From: Streptomyces bluensis
Lineage (GTDB): Bacteria; Actinomycetota; Actinomycetes; Streptomycetales; Streptomycetaceae
Assembly: GCF_014650715.1 (NCBI RefSeq)
Contig: NZ_BMVM01000027.1
Span: 20,722 to 84,721 of the forward strand
DNA: 64,000 bases
Direction of reading: 5' to 3'
Shown: in pieces, positions 53,274 through 61,128 of the stretch
How positions within the stretch are numbered: position 1 is the first letter of the stretch
How the letters are laid out: each line of letters opens with the position of its first letter
Translations under genes and position numbers: made by a program
Notes under the pieces: generated by a model
Database searches by the model: none
Seen by the model: the letters and a program-made list of their open reading frames with translations, nothing else
Told to the model about the DNA's origin: nothing

Positions 53274-54362
53274 ATGGCGCAGGAAGTACGCGGGGTGATC
53301 GCACCGGGCAGGAACGAGCCGGTGCGGATCGAGACGATCCTCGTACCGGATCCCGGTCCGGGCGAGGCCGTGGTGAAGGTGCAGGCCTGCGGCGTGTGCC
53401 ACACCGACCTGCACTACAAGCAGGGCGGCATCAACGACGACTTCCCCTTCCTGCTCGGCCATGAGGCGGCCGGCGTCGTGGAGTCGGTCGGCGACGGCGT
53501 CACCGACGTCGCGCCCGGAGACTTCGTGATCCTCAACTGGCGTGCCGTGTGCGGCACCTGCCGCGCATGCCGGCGCGGACGGCCCTGGTACTGCTTCGCC
53601 ACGCACAACGCCGAGCAGAAGATGACCCTCTCCTCGACGGGTCAGGAACTGTCCCCGGCCCTGGGCATCGGCGCCTTCGCGGAGAAGACGCTCGTCGCGG
53701 CCGGACAGTGCACCAAGGTCGACCCGGCCGCCTCACCGGCGGTGGCCGGACTGCTCGGCTGCGGCGTGATGGCCGGCATCGGCGCCGCCATCAACACCGG
53801 CAACGTGGGCCGCGGCGACAGCGTCGCCGTCATCGGCTGCGGCGGCGTCGGCGACGCCGCCATCGCCGGGTCCCGGCTGGCCGGCGCCGAGAAGATCATC
53901 GCCGTCGACATCGACGACCGGAAGCTGACCACCGCCAAGAACATCGGCGCCACGCACACCGTCAACTCCCGCGAGACCGACCCCGTCGAGGCCATCCGCG
54001 AGCTGACCGGCGGCTTCGGCGCCGATGTCGTCATCGAGGCGGTCGGCCGCCCGGAGACGTACCAGCAGGCGTTCTACGCCCGCGACCTGGCCGGCACGGT
54101 CGTCCTGGTCGGTGTACCGACACCCGAGATGAAGCTGGAACTGCCGCTGCTGGACGTCTTCGGACGCGGCGGTGCCCTGAAGTCGTCCTGGTACGGCGAC
54201 TGTCTGCCGGACCGCGACTTCCCGATGCTGATCAACCTGTACCTCCAGGGCCGTCTGGACCTGGAGGCGTTCGTGACGGAGACCATCCAGCTCGACGAGG
54301 TGGAGAAGGCGTTCGAGCGGATGCACGCCGGTGACGTCCTGCGCTCGGTGGTGACGCTGTGA
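53274..54362 (+). CDS. S-(hydroxymethyl)mycothiol dehydrogenase
   Basis: 362 residues, zinc-dependent class III-type alcohol dehydrogenase of the actinobacterial mycothiol branch. Zinc site: ACGVCHTDLHYKQGG and GHEAAGVVESVGDGV; structural zinc Cys cluster CGTCRACRRGRPWYC; NAD fold VIGCGGVGDAAIAGSRLAGA. The TLSSTGQELSPALGIGAFAEKTLV and GALKSSWYGDCLPDRDFPMLI stretches are typical of MscR. It oxidises the mycothiol-formaldehyde adduct to the formyl thioester. A GGAAGGG site precedes ATG 53274. The stop overlaps the next gene (GTGA), so it is translated with the MBL hydrolase. Confidence 0.95.
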   Translation: MAQEVRGVIAPGRNEPVRIETILVPDPGPGEAVVKVQACGVCHTDLHYKQGGINDDFPFLLGHEAAGVVESVGDGVTDVAPGDFVILNWRAVCGTCRACRRGRPWYCFATHNAEQKMTLSSTGQELSPALGIGAFAEKTLVAAGQCTKVDPAASPAVAGLLGCGVMAGIGAAINTGNVGRGDSVAVIGCGGVGDAAIAGSRLAGAEKIIAVDIDDRKLTTAKNIGATHTVNSRETDPVEAIRELTGGFGADVVIEAVGRPETYQQAFYARDLAGTVVLVGVPTPEMKLELPLLDVFGRGGALKSSWYGDCLPDRDFPMLINLYLQGRLDLEAFVTETIQLDEVEKAFERMHAGDVLRSVVTL

Positions 54363-54991
54363 CCGACGCACGCATCGAACACCTCGTCACCTCCGGCCAG
54401 TTCACGCTCGACGGCGGCCACTGGGACGTCGACAACAACGTGTGGATCGTCGGCGACGACCGCGAGGCGATCGTCATCGACGCCGCCCACGACGCGGACG
54501 CCATCGCCGAGGCGTTGGGGGACCGGCGGTTGCTGGCCATCGTGTGCACCCACGCCCACAACGACCACATCGACGCCGCGCCCGCCCTGGCCGAGCGCAC
54601 CGGCGCCACGATCTGGCTCCACCCCGACGACCTGCCGCTGTGGAAGCAGACCCACCCCGACCGCCTCCCCGACAACCGGCTGGCCGACGGCCAGGTCATC
54701 GAGGTGGCCGGCACCGAACTCACCGTCCTGCACACCCCGGGCCACGCCCCGGGCGCCGTCTGCCTCCACGCCCCCGGACTGGGCACCGTCTTCACCGGTG
54801 ACACCCTCTTCCAGGGCGGTCCGGGCGCCACCGGACGCTCGTACTCCCACTTCCCGACGATCATCGACTCGATCCGCGACCGGCTGCTCGTGCTCCCGCC
54901 CGAGACGGTCGTCCGCACCGGACACGGCGAGTCCACGACGATCGGCGCCGAGGCACCCCACCTCGACGCGTGGATTGCCCGCGGGCACTGA
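54359..54991 (+). CDS. MBL-fold hydrolase coupled to mycothiol dehydrogenase
   Basis: 210 residues, metallo-beta-lactamase fold. Metal ligands: THAHNDHIDAAP (HxHxDH variant HAHNDH), HTPGHAPGAVCL, FTGDTLFQGG and a late His in RTGHGESTT. The layout is that of glyoxalase II/hydroxyacylglutathione hydrolase-like enzymes. GTG start overlaps the dehydrogenase TGA. This pairing is conserved in actinobacteria, where the hydrolase probably frees formate from S-formylmycothiol; that product would be a substrate for the formate dehydrogenase encoded 14 kb upstream. Confidence 0.92.
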   Translation: MTDARIEHLVTSGQFTLDGGHWDVDNNVWIVGDDREAIVIDAAHDADAIAEALGDRRLLAIVCTHAHNDHIDAAPALAERTGATIWLHPDDLPLWKQTHPDRLPDNRLADGQVIEVAGTELTVLHTPGHAPGAVCLHAPGLGTVFTGDTLFQGGPGATGRSYSHFPTIIDSIRDRLLVLPPETVVRTGHGESTTIGAEAPHLDAWIARGH

Positions 54992-55000
54992 CCGACCCGC

Positions 55001-55027
55001 GGACGAGGCGGACGAGGCGGACGAGGC
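55001..55027 (+). repeat. 9-bp tandem repeat (three units)
   Basis: GGACGAGGC three times in perfect tandem, 10 bases after the MBL hydrolase stop and just before a 19-bp-stem hairpin. Confidence 0.85.
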
Positions 55028-55038
55028 GTACGACTGAC

Positions 55039-55086
55039 GGGCCGGGGCCGGGCCGCCGCGAAGGCATGGCGGCCCGGCCCCGGCCC
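55039..55086. terminator. Very strong terminator hairpin, 19-bp perfect stem
   Basis: Bases 55039-55057 (GGGCCGGGGCC...CCGCC) are perfectly complementary to 55068-55086 around a 10-base loop. It closes the mycothiol dehydrogenase-hydrolase transcript. Confidence 0.85.
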
Positions 55087-55111
55087 TCCCCGACCACCGG
55101 CACGGCTCCAG

Positions 55112-55193
55112 GAAACTCCGAAGCCGCCAGGAAACCCGAAGCTGTCGGGAAACCCGAAGCTGTCGGGAAAGCCGAAGCTGTCGGGAAAGCCGA
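55112..55193 (+). repeat. 18-bp tandem repeat (about four units)
   Basis: GAAACCCGAAGCTGTCGG twice exactly (55131-55166), then GAAAGCCGAAGCTGTCGG (55167-55184), with a diverged unit before (from 55112) and half a unit after. It fills part of the 298-bp gap between the terminator and the next SDR gene; the rest of the gap shows nothing assignable. Confidence 0.85.
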
Positions 55194-55289
55194 CAGAAGG
55201 TGTCCAGTTTCCACGACACCCTCGAAGAGACACCGGTTCCGGAGCCGGTGTTCGCCAGGGTGGCGGTTCACAGACACTGGAGGTCGTAC

Positions 55290-56204
55290 ATGGCAGGGCT
55301 GTTGCAGGGCAGGGTCGCACTGGTCGCGGGGGCGACGCGCGGGGCCGGGCGCGGGATCGCCGTGGAACTGGGGGCCGCCGGGGCCACCGTGTACGTCACC
55401 GGCCGCAGCACCCGCGAACGGCGCTCGGAGTACGACCGGCCGGAGACCATCGAGGACACCGCCGACCTCGTCACCGCGGCGGGCGGGCACGGGATCGCCG
55501 TACCCACCGACCACCTGGACCCGGACCGCGTCCGGGCACTCGTGGACCGTATCGCCGACGAACAGGGGCGCCTGGACGTCCTCGTCAACGACATCTGGGG
55601 CGGCGAACTGCTCTTCGCGTGGGACACCCCCGTCTGGGAACACGATCTCGACAAGGGCCTGCGGCTGCTGCGGCTCGCCGTCGAGACGCACGCGATCACC
55701 CTCCACCACGCCCTGCCCCTGCTGCTGCGCCGGCCCGGCGGCCTGGTGGTGGAGATGACCGACGGCACCGCCGAGTACAACCGCGGCACCTACCGCAACT
55801 CCTTCTTCTACGACCTCGCCAAGTCGTCCGTCCTGCGCATGGGTTTCTCCCTGGGGCACGAACTCGGCCCGCGCGGCGCCACCGCCGTGGCCCTCACTCC
55901 CGGTTGGCTCCGCTCGGAGATCATGCTGGAGGGCTTCGGTGTCACCGAGGACACCTGGCGGGACGCCCTGGAGCGGGTCCCCCACTTCTGCATCTCCGAG
56001 ACCCCGCGCTATGTCGGCCGGGCCGTCACGGCCCTGGCCGCGGACCCGGACGTCGCGCGCTGGAACGGTGAGTCGCTCTCCAGCGGTGGCCTCGCCCAGG
56101 TGTACGGCTTCACCGACCTCGACGGCAGCCGCCCCGACGCCTGGCGCTACATCGTCGAGGTCCAGGACGCGGACAAGCCGGCGGACGCGACGGGGTACCG
56201 CTGA
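55290..56204 (+). CDS. Short-chain dehydrogenase/reductase
   Basis: 304 residues from ATG 55290, which has TGGAGG eight bases upstream; longer in-frame starts read through repeat DNA. Cofactor motif VAGATRGAGRGIAVELGA (TGxxxGxG type), a modified NNAG (VNDIWGGE), and the catalytic YDLAKSS (YxxxK) near residue 175, with a Ser in the VVEMTDGT strand position replaced by Thr/Asp. The C-terminal extension GFTDLDGSRPDAWRYIVEV is characteristic of a subfamily annotated only as SDR oxidoreductase. The substrate is unknown. Confidence 0.88.
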   Translation: MAGLLQGRVALVAGATRGAGRGIAVELGAAGATVYVTGRSTRERRSEYDRPETIEDTADLVTAAGGHGIAVPTDHLDPDRVRALVDRIADEQGRLDVLVNDIWGGELLFAWDTPVWEHDLDKGLRLLRLAVETHAITLHHALPLLLRRPGGLVVEMTDGTAEYNRGTYRNSFFYDLAKSSVLRMGFSLGHELGPRGATAVALTPGWLRSEIMLEGFGVTEDTWRDALERVPHFCISETPRYVGRAVTALAADPDVARWNGESLSSGGLAQVYGFTDLDGSRPDAWRYIVEVQDADKPADATGYR

Positions 56205-56240
56205 CCACCGTCCGGCGGACGCCGAGCAAGTACGTTCGGC

Positions 56241-56267
56241 CCATGAACCCCATGAACCCCATGAACC
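56241..56267 (+). repeat. 9-bp tandem repeat (three units) at an SDR start
   Basis: CCATGAACC three times, generating the Met-Asn-Pro triplets at the start of the next protein, followed by degenerate 9-mers (GATGGATCC, CGCATCCGG). Confidence 0.85.
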
Positions 56268-57109
56268 CGATGGATCCGACGCATCCGGCGCATCCGAGGG
56301 GGCATCAGGCCCCTCCGGACAGCCCGATGAAGCGCTTCGAAGGGTACGGGGTCCTCATCACGGGCGCGGCCCGCGGTATCGGCGCGGCCACCGCCCGGCG
56401 GCTGGGCGCGGAGGGCGCCCGCGTGCTCGTCACCGACCTGGATCTGGACGCGGCGGAGAAGACGGCCGCGGACCTGCGCGAGCGCGGGCTGACGGCCGAG
56501 GCGTACGGGTGTGACGTGGGCGACCGGTCGTCGGTGGAGGCGGCCGTCGCGTACGCCGTGGACGCCTTCGGCTCGCTCGACGTGCTGGTCAACAGCGCGG
56601 CCCGCTGCACGCCCGACGTCCCGCTCTTCGAGGACGGGCCCGATGAGGTGTGGGAGCGCGACCTCGACCTCACTCTGACCGGCGCGTACCGCTGCTGTCG
56701 CGCGGCGCTCCCGCACCTGGTGGCCTCGGGGCGCGGCGCGATCGTCACCATCGGTTCCGTGAACGGCATCCAGGACTTCGGCAACCACGCCTACAGCGCC
56801 GCGAAGGCCGGGCTGATGTCGCTGACCCGTACCCTCGCCGGGCACGCGGCGCCGCGCGGGGTCCGCGTCAACCTGGTGGCGCCGGGCACGGTCCGCACCT
56901 CGGCGTGGGAGGGCCGCGCCGCCGAGCTCGACTCGGTGGCGCGGGTCTACCCGCTGGGGCGGGTCGGCGAGCCGGAGGACATCGCGGCGGCGGTCGCGTT
57001 CCTCGCCTCACGGGACGCGGCCTGGATCACGGGGACGACCCTGTGTGTGGACGGCGGTCTGCTGGCGGTCAACACCGCGTTCCATGAGGCGATACGGCCA
57101 CTGCCGTGA
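56243..57109 (+). CDS. Short-chain dehydrogenase with repetitive leader
   Basis: 288 residues from ATG 56243, or 260 from ATG 56327, which gives MKRFEGYGVLITGAARGIG, the normal SDR start. Classical motifs: ITGAARGIGAATARRLGAEGARVLVTD, VNSAARC (NNAG variant), Ser in IVTIGSVNG, and YSAAKAGL (YxxxK). C terminus GRVGEPEDIAAAVAFLASRDAAWITGTTLCVDGG fits FabG-like SDRs. The first 28 residues (MNPMNPMNPMDPTHPAHP...) come from a 9-bp repeat and have no place in the fold, so the shorter start is likely. It reads toward, and converges with, the Rieske oxygenase gene. Confidence 0.9.
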   Translation: MNPMNPMNPMDPTHPAHPRGHQAPPDSPMKRFEGYGVLITGAARGIGAATARRLGAEGARVLVTDLDLDAAEKTAADLRERGLTAEAYGCDVGDRSSVEAAVAYAVDAFGSLDVLVNSAARCTPDVPLFEDGPDEVWERDLDLTLTGAYRCCRAALPHLVASGRGAIVTIGSVNGIQDFGNHAYSAAKAGLMSLTRTLAGHAAPRGVRVNLVAPGTVRTSAWEGRAAELDSVARVYPLGRVGEPEDIAAAVAFLASRDAAWITGTTLCVDGGLLAVNTAFHEAIRPLP

Positions 57110-57125
57110 CGGACCGGTCCCGCGG

Positions 57126-58157
57126 CTAGGAGCGCAGCGGGCTCTCGGCACCCTCATGCGGGGCTGGGGCTGGGGCTGGATAGAACTGGGCGTACCAGCG
57201 GCGCAGCGCCCTGATCCCCTTCTCGTGCGGAAGCAGGACGGGGCGAGCCTGGTGGATCTTGTGGTCCCAGATCCGGACCTCCTCGCGCACCTCGTTCAGG
57301 GCTTCCGCGCGGAAGACCAGCTTGAGCGCGGGAGCCAGGAGCGGGAGGCGGGACGGCTTGCGGACGTAGTACAGCATCCGCATCTCGCTCGTGCGGTCGT
57401 CGACGGGGGTGGTGAGGGCGACGGCGGTCACCGACAGCACGGGGCCGTGGGCGCGGACCACCATGACGCCAGGCCCGTACATGAACGCGTCGAAGGTGTT
57501 GTCGATGTCCCAGCCGAACACGCGCCGGCGGATCCGGCCGCGGACCTCGGCGAACGGACCGTCCGTCCGCAGGTCCTGGACAGGTGGCTCGCTCTGACCG
57601 TGGATGAAGTGGAAGTGGGACTCGTCCACGATGTTCTCGCGCATCTCCTGGATGTGGATGCGCGCCCGGCAGGTGTCGTCGATGGGTTCGGTGAAGTCCC
57701 TGGATCCCGTCTCGGGGATGTCGGGTACCTCCCACGACGGCTCACCCGGCCCGGTGTGGACGAACACGAGCCCGCTGTGCTCACGGACCGGGAAGCCGCC
57801 GATGGCCACCTTGGGGGTCCGGACCGCGAACGGTGCCTCCACGCACCGGCCGTCCGCACCGAAGCGCCAGCCGTGGAACGGGCACTCCACGGTGCCGTCC
57901 ACGACTTTCCCGCCGGCTCCCAGGTGCGCGCCGTAGTGCGGACAGTGCGCGTCCCGTACCGCGGGCCGGCCGTCCGCTCCGCGGAAGGCGATGAGGGCAC
58001 GTCCGAAGTAGTGCAGGCTGACGACCCGGCCCGGCCGCAGCTCGGCGCTGCGGAGCACGGCGTACCAGCCGTACGGGACGGACGGCATCGGATACTCGTC
58101 GGCTCGCGGATCGCGAGGTAAGTCGGGCAGGTTGTCATGGCTACGACCAAAGCGCAT
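57126..58157 (-). CDS. KshA-like Rieske non-heme iron oxygenase
   Basis: 343 residues. The Rieske [2Fe-2S] centre is Cys72-x-His74 and Cys92-x2-His95 (HCPHYGAHLG ... ECPFHGWRF). The mononuclear iron site is ENIVDESHFHFIHG (about 190-203) with its two His and a later acidic ligand. The overall length and the PYGWYAVLRSAELRPGRV start resemble 3-ketosteroid 9-alpha-hydroxylase oxygenases and related cholesterol-7-desaturases. It needs a ferredoxin reductase; none is adjacent. A candidate -10 lies 6 bases before the ATG, implying a leaderless message. Confidence 0.9.
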   Translation of the reverse strand: MRFGRSHDNLPDLPRDPRADEYPMPSVPYGWYAVLRSAELRPGRVVSLHYFGRALIAFRGADGRPAVRDAHCPHYGAHLGAGGKVVDGTVECPFHGWRFGADGRCVEAPFAVRTPKVAIGGFPVREHSGLVFVHTGPGEPSWEVPDIPETGSRDFTEPIDDTCRARIHIQEMRENIVDESHFHFIHGQSEPPVQDLRTDGPFAEVRGRIRRRVFGWDIDNTFDAFMYGPGVMVVRAHGPVLSVTAVALTTPVDDRTSEMRMLYYVRKPSRLPLLAPALKLVFRAEALNEVREEVRIWDHKIHQARPVLLPHEKGIRALRRWYAQFYPAPAPAPHEGAESPLRS

Positions 58158-58158
58158 G

Positions 58159-58246
58159 CCCCGATGCTAACGGCCTTGTCGAGTACGGATCTTCTCCCGA
58201 ATTTCGGGCGGGTTCGGCACGGAGGGCGAGGTCGTTAGCATCGGGG
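58159..58246. promoter_or_regulatory. Perfect 14-bp inverted repeat, twin divergent promoter elements
   Basis: CCCCGATGCTAACG (58159-58172) and CGTTAGCATCGGGG (58233-58246) are exact reverse complements 60 bp apart in the divergent gap between the Rieske and GtrA genes. Each outward-reading copy contains TAGCAT, a good streptomycete -10 hexamer, so the repeat may be two identical promoters or a shared regulator site. On the left copy the -10 ends 6 bases before the Rieske ATG. Confidence 0.55.
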
Positions 58247-58272
58247 AGTACACCGGCCGGATCTGCTACGAG

Positions 58273-58368
58273 GTGAGGGGGCGCCCGCACTTCCTGCTGA
58301 AGGCGACCAACGGGGAACAGACGGAGGGCCGCAGGCCGTGCAGCACGACGAGGGGTCTCATTCGCTGA
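58273..58368 (+). CDS. Possible small ORF coupled to gtrA-like gene
   Basis: A 31-residue frame from GTG 58273 (VRGRPHFLLKATNGEQTEGR...) ends in TGATG, overlapping the ATG 58368 of the GtrA-family gene. The open frame continues upstream (VVSIGEYTGRICYEVRG) into the right-hand copy of the inverted repeat but without a start codon. It may be a leader peptide, the remnant of a longer gene, or chance. Confidence 0.25.
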   Translation: MRGRPHFLLKATNGEQTEGRRPCSTTRGLIR

Positions 58369-58880
58369 TGCGCGCGGCCACACACACCACGGCCACACAC
58401 ACCACGGCCTCATGCACGCCGAACCCTCCCAAAGCCCGCCCCGCACCGGCGCGCCCCATCTCGGGCCAGATCCTGGCCTTCGCCCTGGTCGGTGTGGTGA
58501 ACACCGCGACCTATTACGGCCTTTACCTGCTGTTCCTCATGCGCCTGCCGTATCTCGCGGCCCACCTTCTCGCCTTCGCCCTGAGCATGACGGGATCGTT
58601 CTTCCTGAACGCGCGGTTCACCTACCGCACGCGCCCGACCTGGCGGAAATTCCTGCTGTTCCCCCTGACCAACGCCACCAGCTTCCTGATCACGACAGCG
58701 GGCGTCTACCTGATGGCCGGTGTCCTGCACGCCGGCCATCGGCTCGCCCCGCTGCTCGCCTCCGGAGCGGCGGTTCCGGTGACGTTCGCGGTGTCCCGGA
58801 CGATCATGCTGCGGGGTGCCGCTACGGCCGGGGCGAAGGGCACACCCGAGGGCACCCGTTTGGAGTCGGACGCACGGTGA
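58368..58880 (+). CDS. GtrA-family membrane protein
   Basis: 170 residues from ATG 58368; GTG 58338 would add ten. The GtrA fold has four membrane helices: ILAFALVGVVNTATYYGLYLLFLM, PYLAAHLLAFALSMTGSFFLNARFTY, FLLFPLTNATSFLITTAGVYLMAG and APLLASGAAVPVTFAVSRTIML. The SFFLNARFTYR motif after helix 2 is the family signature. GtrA proteins flip or assist transfer of lipid-linked sugars in cell-envelope polysaccharide assembly. No glycosyltransferase is adjacent. Confidence 0.9.
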   Translation: MRAATHTTATHTTASCTPNPPKARPAPARPISGQILAFALVGVVNTATYYGLYLLFLMRLPYLAAHLLAFALSMTGSFFLNARFTYRTRPTWRKFLLFPLTNATSFLITTAGVYLMAGVLHAGHRLAPLLASGAAVPVTFAVSRTIMLRGAATAGAKGTPEGTRLESDAR

Positions 58881-59003
58881 CCGGGCCGTCGCGGTCCGGA
58901 GTCGATCCCGGGCGCGGAAGCGCGGTGGGCGCGGGCGGCGCACACTGGGAAGCGGGTGGCGGGAAAATGGGCGGCGGTTGGTGCTCGTAGGGGGTGTCGG
59001 CCG

Positions 59004-59615
59004 ATGACGCAGTCGCAGGAAAAGAGAGCCCTCACCCGCGCGGGACTGTGGCGATGGCGCCGCAACCCGCTGAGACGAGGCAGCGACCTCGTGGAGGCGT
59101 GGGTGCTGCTGGTGGCCTGGGTGCTGGCCGTGGTCGGCGGTGCCCTGGTCGGAGCGACGGCTGCCGAGTCCGCGGACCACACCTTCGAAGGGCAGCGGGC
59201 CGAACGCCGCGCGGTGGCCGCCACGGTCGTCGAGAACGCCAGGAACGCCGTCGACAGCAAGGCCGCGGCGTCCCGGCGCGTGGCGGACGACGACCTGGCC
59301 TGGGTCACCGTCCGCTGGAGGTCAACGGGCGGCGTGGAGCACACGGGCCGCACCCAGGTGGCGCCCGGCACCCGGCCCGGCACCCGCGTCACCGTCTGGA
59401 CCGACCGGCACGGCGTCCTGACGGCGCGGCCGCTCGACCCCGGCGACGCGCGGGTGGAGGCGGCCCTGCTGGGCACGATGGCCGCGGCCTTCTCGGGCGG
59501 GGCCGTATGGGCCTGCGCGTACGGCGTACGCGAGCGGCTGGAGCAGCGGCGCATGGCGCAGTGGGACGAGGAGTGGCGGCGCATGGACACCCGGTGGGGG
59601 CGGAGGACGGGGTGA
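59004..59615 (+). CDS. Rv1733c-like membrane protein
   Basis: 203 residues: a basic N terminus (LWRWRRNPLRRGSDLVEAWVLLVAWVLAVVGGALVG), one membrane helix, an extracytoplasmic domain of about 95 residues (VAATVVENA ... VTVRWRSTGGVEHTGRTQVAPGTRPGTRVTVWTDRHGVLT), and a second helix (LLGTMAAAFSGGAVWACAYGV) with a basic tail. This architecture and the RNPLRRxSDxxE motif match the Rv1733c family, a dormancy-associated membrane protein group in mycobacteria. Function unknown. ATG 59004 is used; a longer ATG at 58956 lacks conservation. Confidence 0.82.
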   Translation: MTQSQEKRALTRAGLWRWRRNPLRRGSDLVEAWVLLVAWVLAVVGGALVGATAAESADHTFEGQRAERRAVAATVVENARNAVDSKAAASRRVADDDLAWVTVRWRSTGGVEHTGRTQVAPGTRPGTRVTVWTDRHGVLTARPLDPGDARVEAALLGTMAAAFSGGAVWACAYGVRERLEQRRMAQWDEEWRRMDTRWGRRTG

Positions 59616-59825
59616 CGTCGAGCGGCGCCGATCCACGCGCCGATCCCGGGAGCCCCGGCCGGGGTCGGCCCTCACCTGTCGTGTGGGCGCCCGGAACGAG
59701 GCCGCTCAGCCCGCCCAGCGGCGCACGAGTGCTCGCCGAAGCAAATCGGTCATGTGCGTGGCTTGTTGCCGTGAGGTTTCCTGGCATGGGCGGATCCGTG
59801 TCCGAGGGCCCGTTAGGATCACGGC

Positions 59826-60278
59826 GTGGTCACGGCTTGCTTACCTCTGCGCATGGCGCGGTCCCGCTCCGGTGCGGGTCCGCTGTTGCGTCTGCTGGCT
59901 CTCGCCGCGCTGCTGTTGGGCGTCGTCCTCACGCACGGAGCGAGCCCCGACGGCATCGCGGGACAGCTGGTGACCAGCGCGGCGGCGCCTGCCGACGGAG
60001 CGGCCGAGAAGGCCCACGGCGCGACGGACGCACACGGCTTGATGCCTCCGACCGCCAAGGACGAACGCCACGGCGACCATGCCCCGTCACATCCGGCCGA
60101 GCACTGCGCCGCCGGACAGGCCTACCAGGGCCCGGCCCTCACCCAGCCGTGCTTCGCAGTGTCGGTTGGCGAACCGGTCAGCCCCCGGCGAGTCACGGTG
60201 CACCGGAGCCTCACCGAGCCCGAGCGCTCCGTCTCGTCGTCAGGAAGCCTCAGAGCAGCGGTCGTCCAGCAGGTCTAG
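59826..60278 (+). CDS. Small exported His-rich protein (DUF6153-like)
   Basis: 150 residues from GTG 59826 (AGGATC upstream); ATG 59853 is an alternative. One N-terminal hydrophobic segment (LLRLLALAALLLGVVLTHGAS) is a signal or anchor. The exported part is rich in His, with HGATDAHG and DERHGDHAPSHPAEHCAAGQAY, spacing suited to metal binding, plus a second Cys in TQPCFAV. It resembles DUF6153-type proteins often found near metal genes. It has a sister protein 250 bp downstream on the same strand. Confidence 0.6.
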   Translation: MVTACLPLRMARSRSGAGPLLRLLALAALLLGVVLTHGASPDGIAGQLVTSAAAPADGAAEKAHGATDAHGLMPPTAKDERHGDHAPSHPAEHCAAGQAYQGPALTQPCFAVSVGEPVSPRRVTVHRSLTEPERSVSSSGSLRAAVVQQV

Positions 60279-60353
60279 AGCCCGGCGAACTCCTCTACTC
60301 CCACTGTTCCGTCGCGCGTCCGAGGCCGACGTTCGGGTCCGATTCCCGGGTTT

Positions 60354-60403
60354 GAGCCCGGTCCGAGCCTGAGCCCGGTCCGAGCCTGAGCCCGAGTTCG
60401 GGT
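60354..60403 (+). repeat. 17-bp tandem repeat between the two His-rich genes
   Basis: GAGCCCGGTCCGAGCCT twice exactly (60354-60387) and a diverged third copy (GAGCCCGAGTTCGGGT). It lies in the 250-bp gap between the two small exported protein genes. Confidence 0.8.
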
Positions 60404-60529
60404 CCGGGTCCGAGCCCGCGTCCGACGGACAGCAGGACCGTTTGCCGTACACGCCCGACTCATGCCCGCTGCCGCCGGGCGCCATGGCTCCCGCCGTGGT
60501 GCCCTGGAGCGCGGCGCCCGGAGAACCTG

Positions 60530-60985
60530 TTGCCGACCCCTACCCGCATGCCCGCACGCACCACCCACGGAACCCTCACCGCATCGCGCCGACTGCGTCG
60601 GCTGATGGCTCTCGTGAGCAGCACCCTGCTCGCGGTGATCGGCCTGTGCGCCCTCGCACACGGCCCCTCCTCCGACGACAGACATGCGCCGACCCCGTCC
60701 GCTGTGCCGACGTCCACGCCCATCGCCCCCGCAACCACCGTCGCCGTGGCGGGCGATGAGGCACCACATGGTTCCCATCGCCATCACGGCGGGGACGAGT
60801 GCGCGGCGGACGGAGCCCTCCGTACGACGACCGCCGTGGCCGAGCAACCACCCGCCGCCACGGGGGCGGTGCCCCTCTCCGGTGTTCTCACGACCGTGAG
60901 GCGTCGTCCGTGTCGGCTGTGCGGACGCCGCAGAGCACGCACGGGACGGATGGCGCTCGTTCGCACCTCACGCTGGCGGATCTAG
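60530..60985 (+). CDS. Second small exported His-rich protein
   Basis: 151 residues from TTG 60530 (GGAGA seven bases upstream) or 145 from ATG 60548. Hydrophobic segment LMALVSSTLLAVIGLCALAHG, then an Ala/Pro/Thr region and APHGSHRHHGGDECAADGAL, parallel to the His-x-His...Cys patch of the upstream sister. The C terminus has PCRLCGRRR, a CxxC pair. A metal-handling role is inferred from composition only. Its stop lies 143 bp before the PLP-enzyme start. Confidence 0.55.
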   Translation: MPTPTRMPARTTHGTLTASRRLRRLMALVSSTLLAVIGLCALAHGPSSDDRHAPTPSAVPTSTPIAPATTVAVAGDEAPHGSHRHHGGDECAADGALRTTTAVAEQPPAATGAVPLSGVLTTVRRRPCRLCGRRRARTGRMALVRTSRWRI

Positions 60986-61128
60986 ACCTCTCGCCCGCAG
61001 CCGACCGCACCGGCTGCCGCGCCCACCCGCCGACGGGCAGGTCCGACCGACCTGCCGCCCCGGGGCCGTGGCGCGAGACGAGCACGCCCACGCAGGCCCC
61101 CGCATTCATCGAGCGAGAGCGAACGGAA

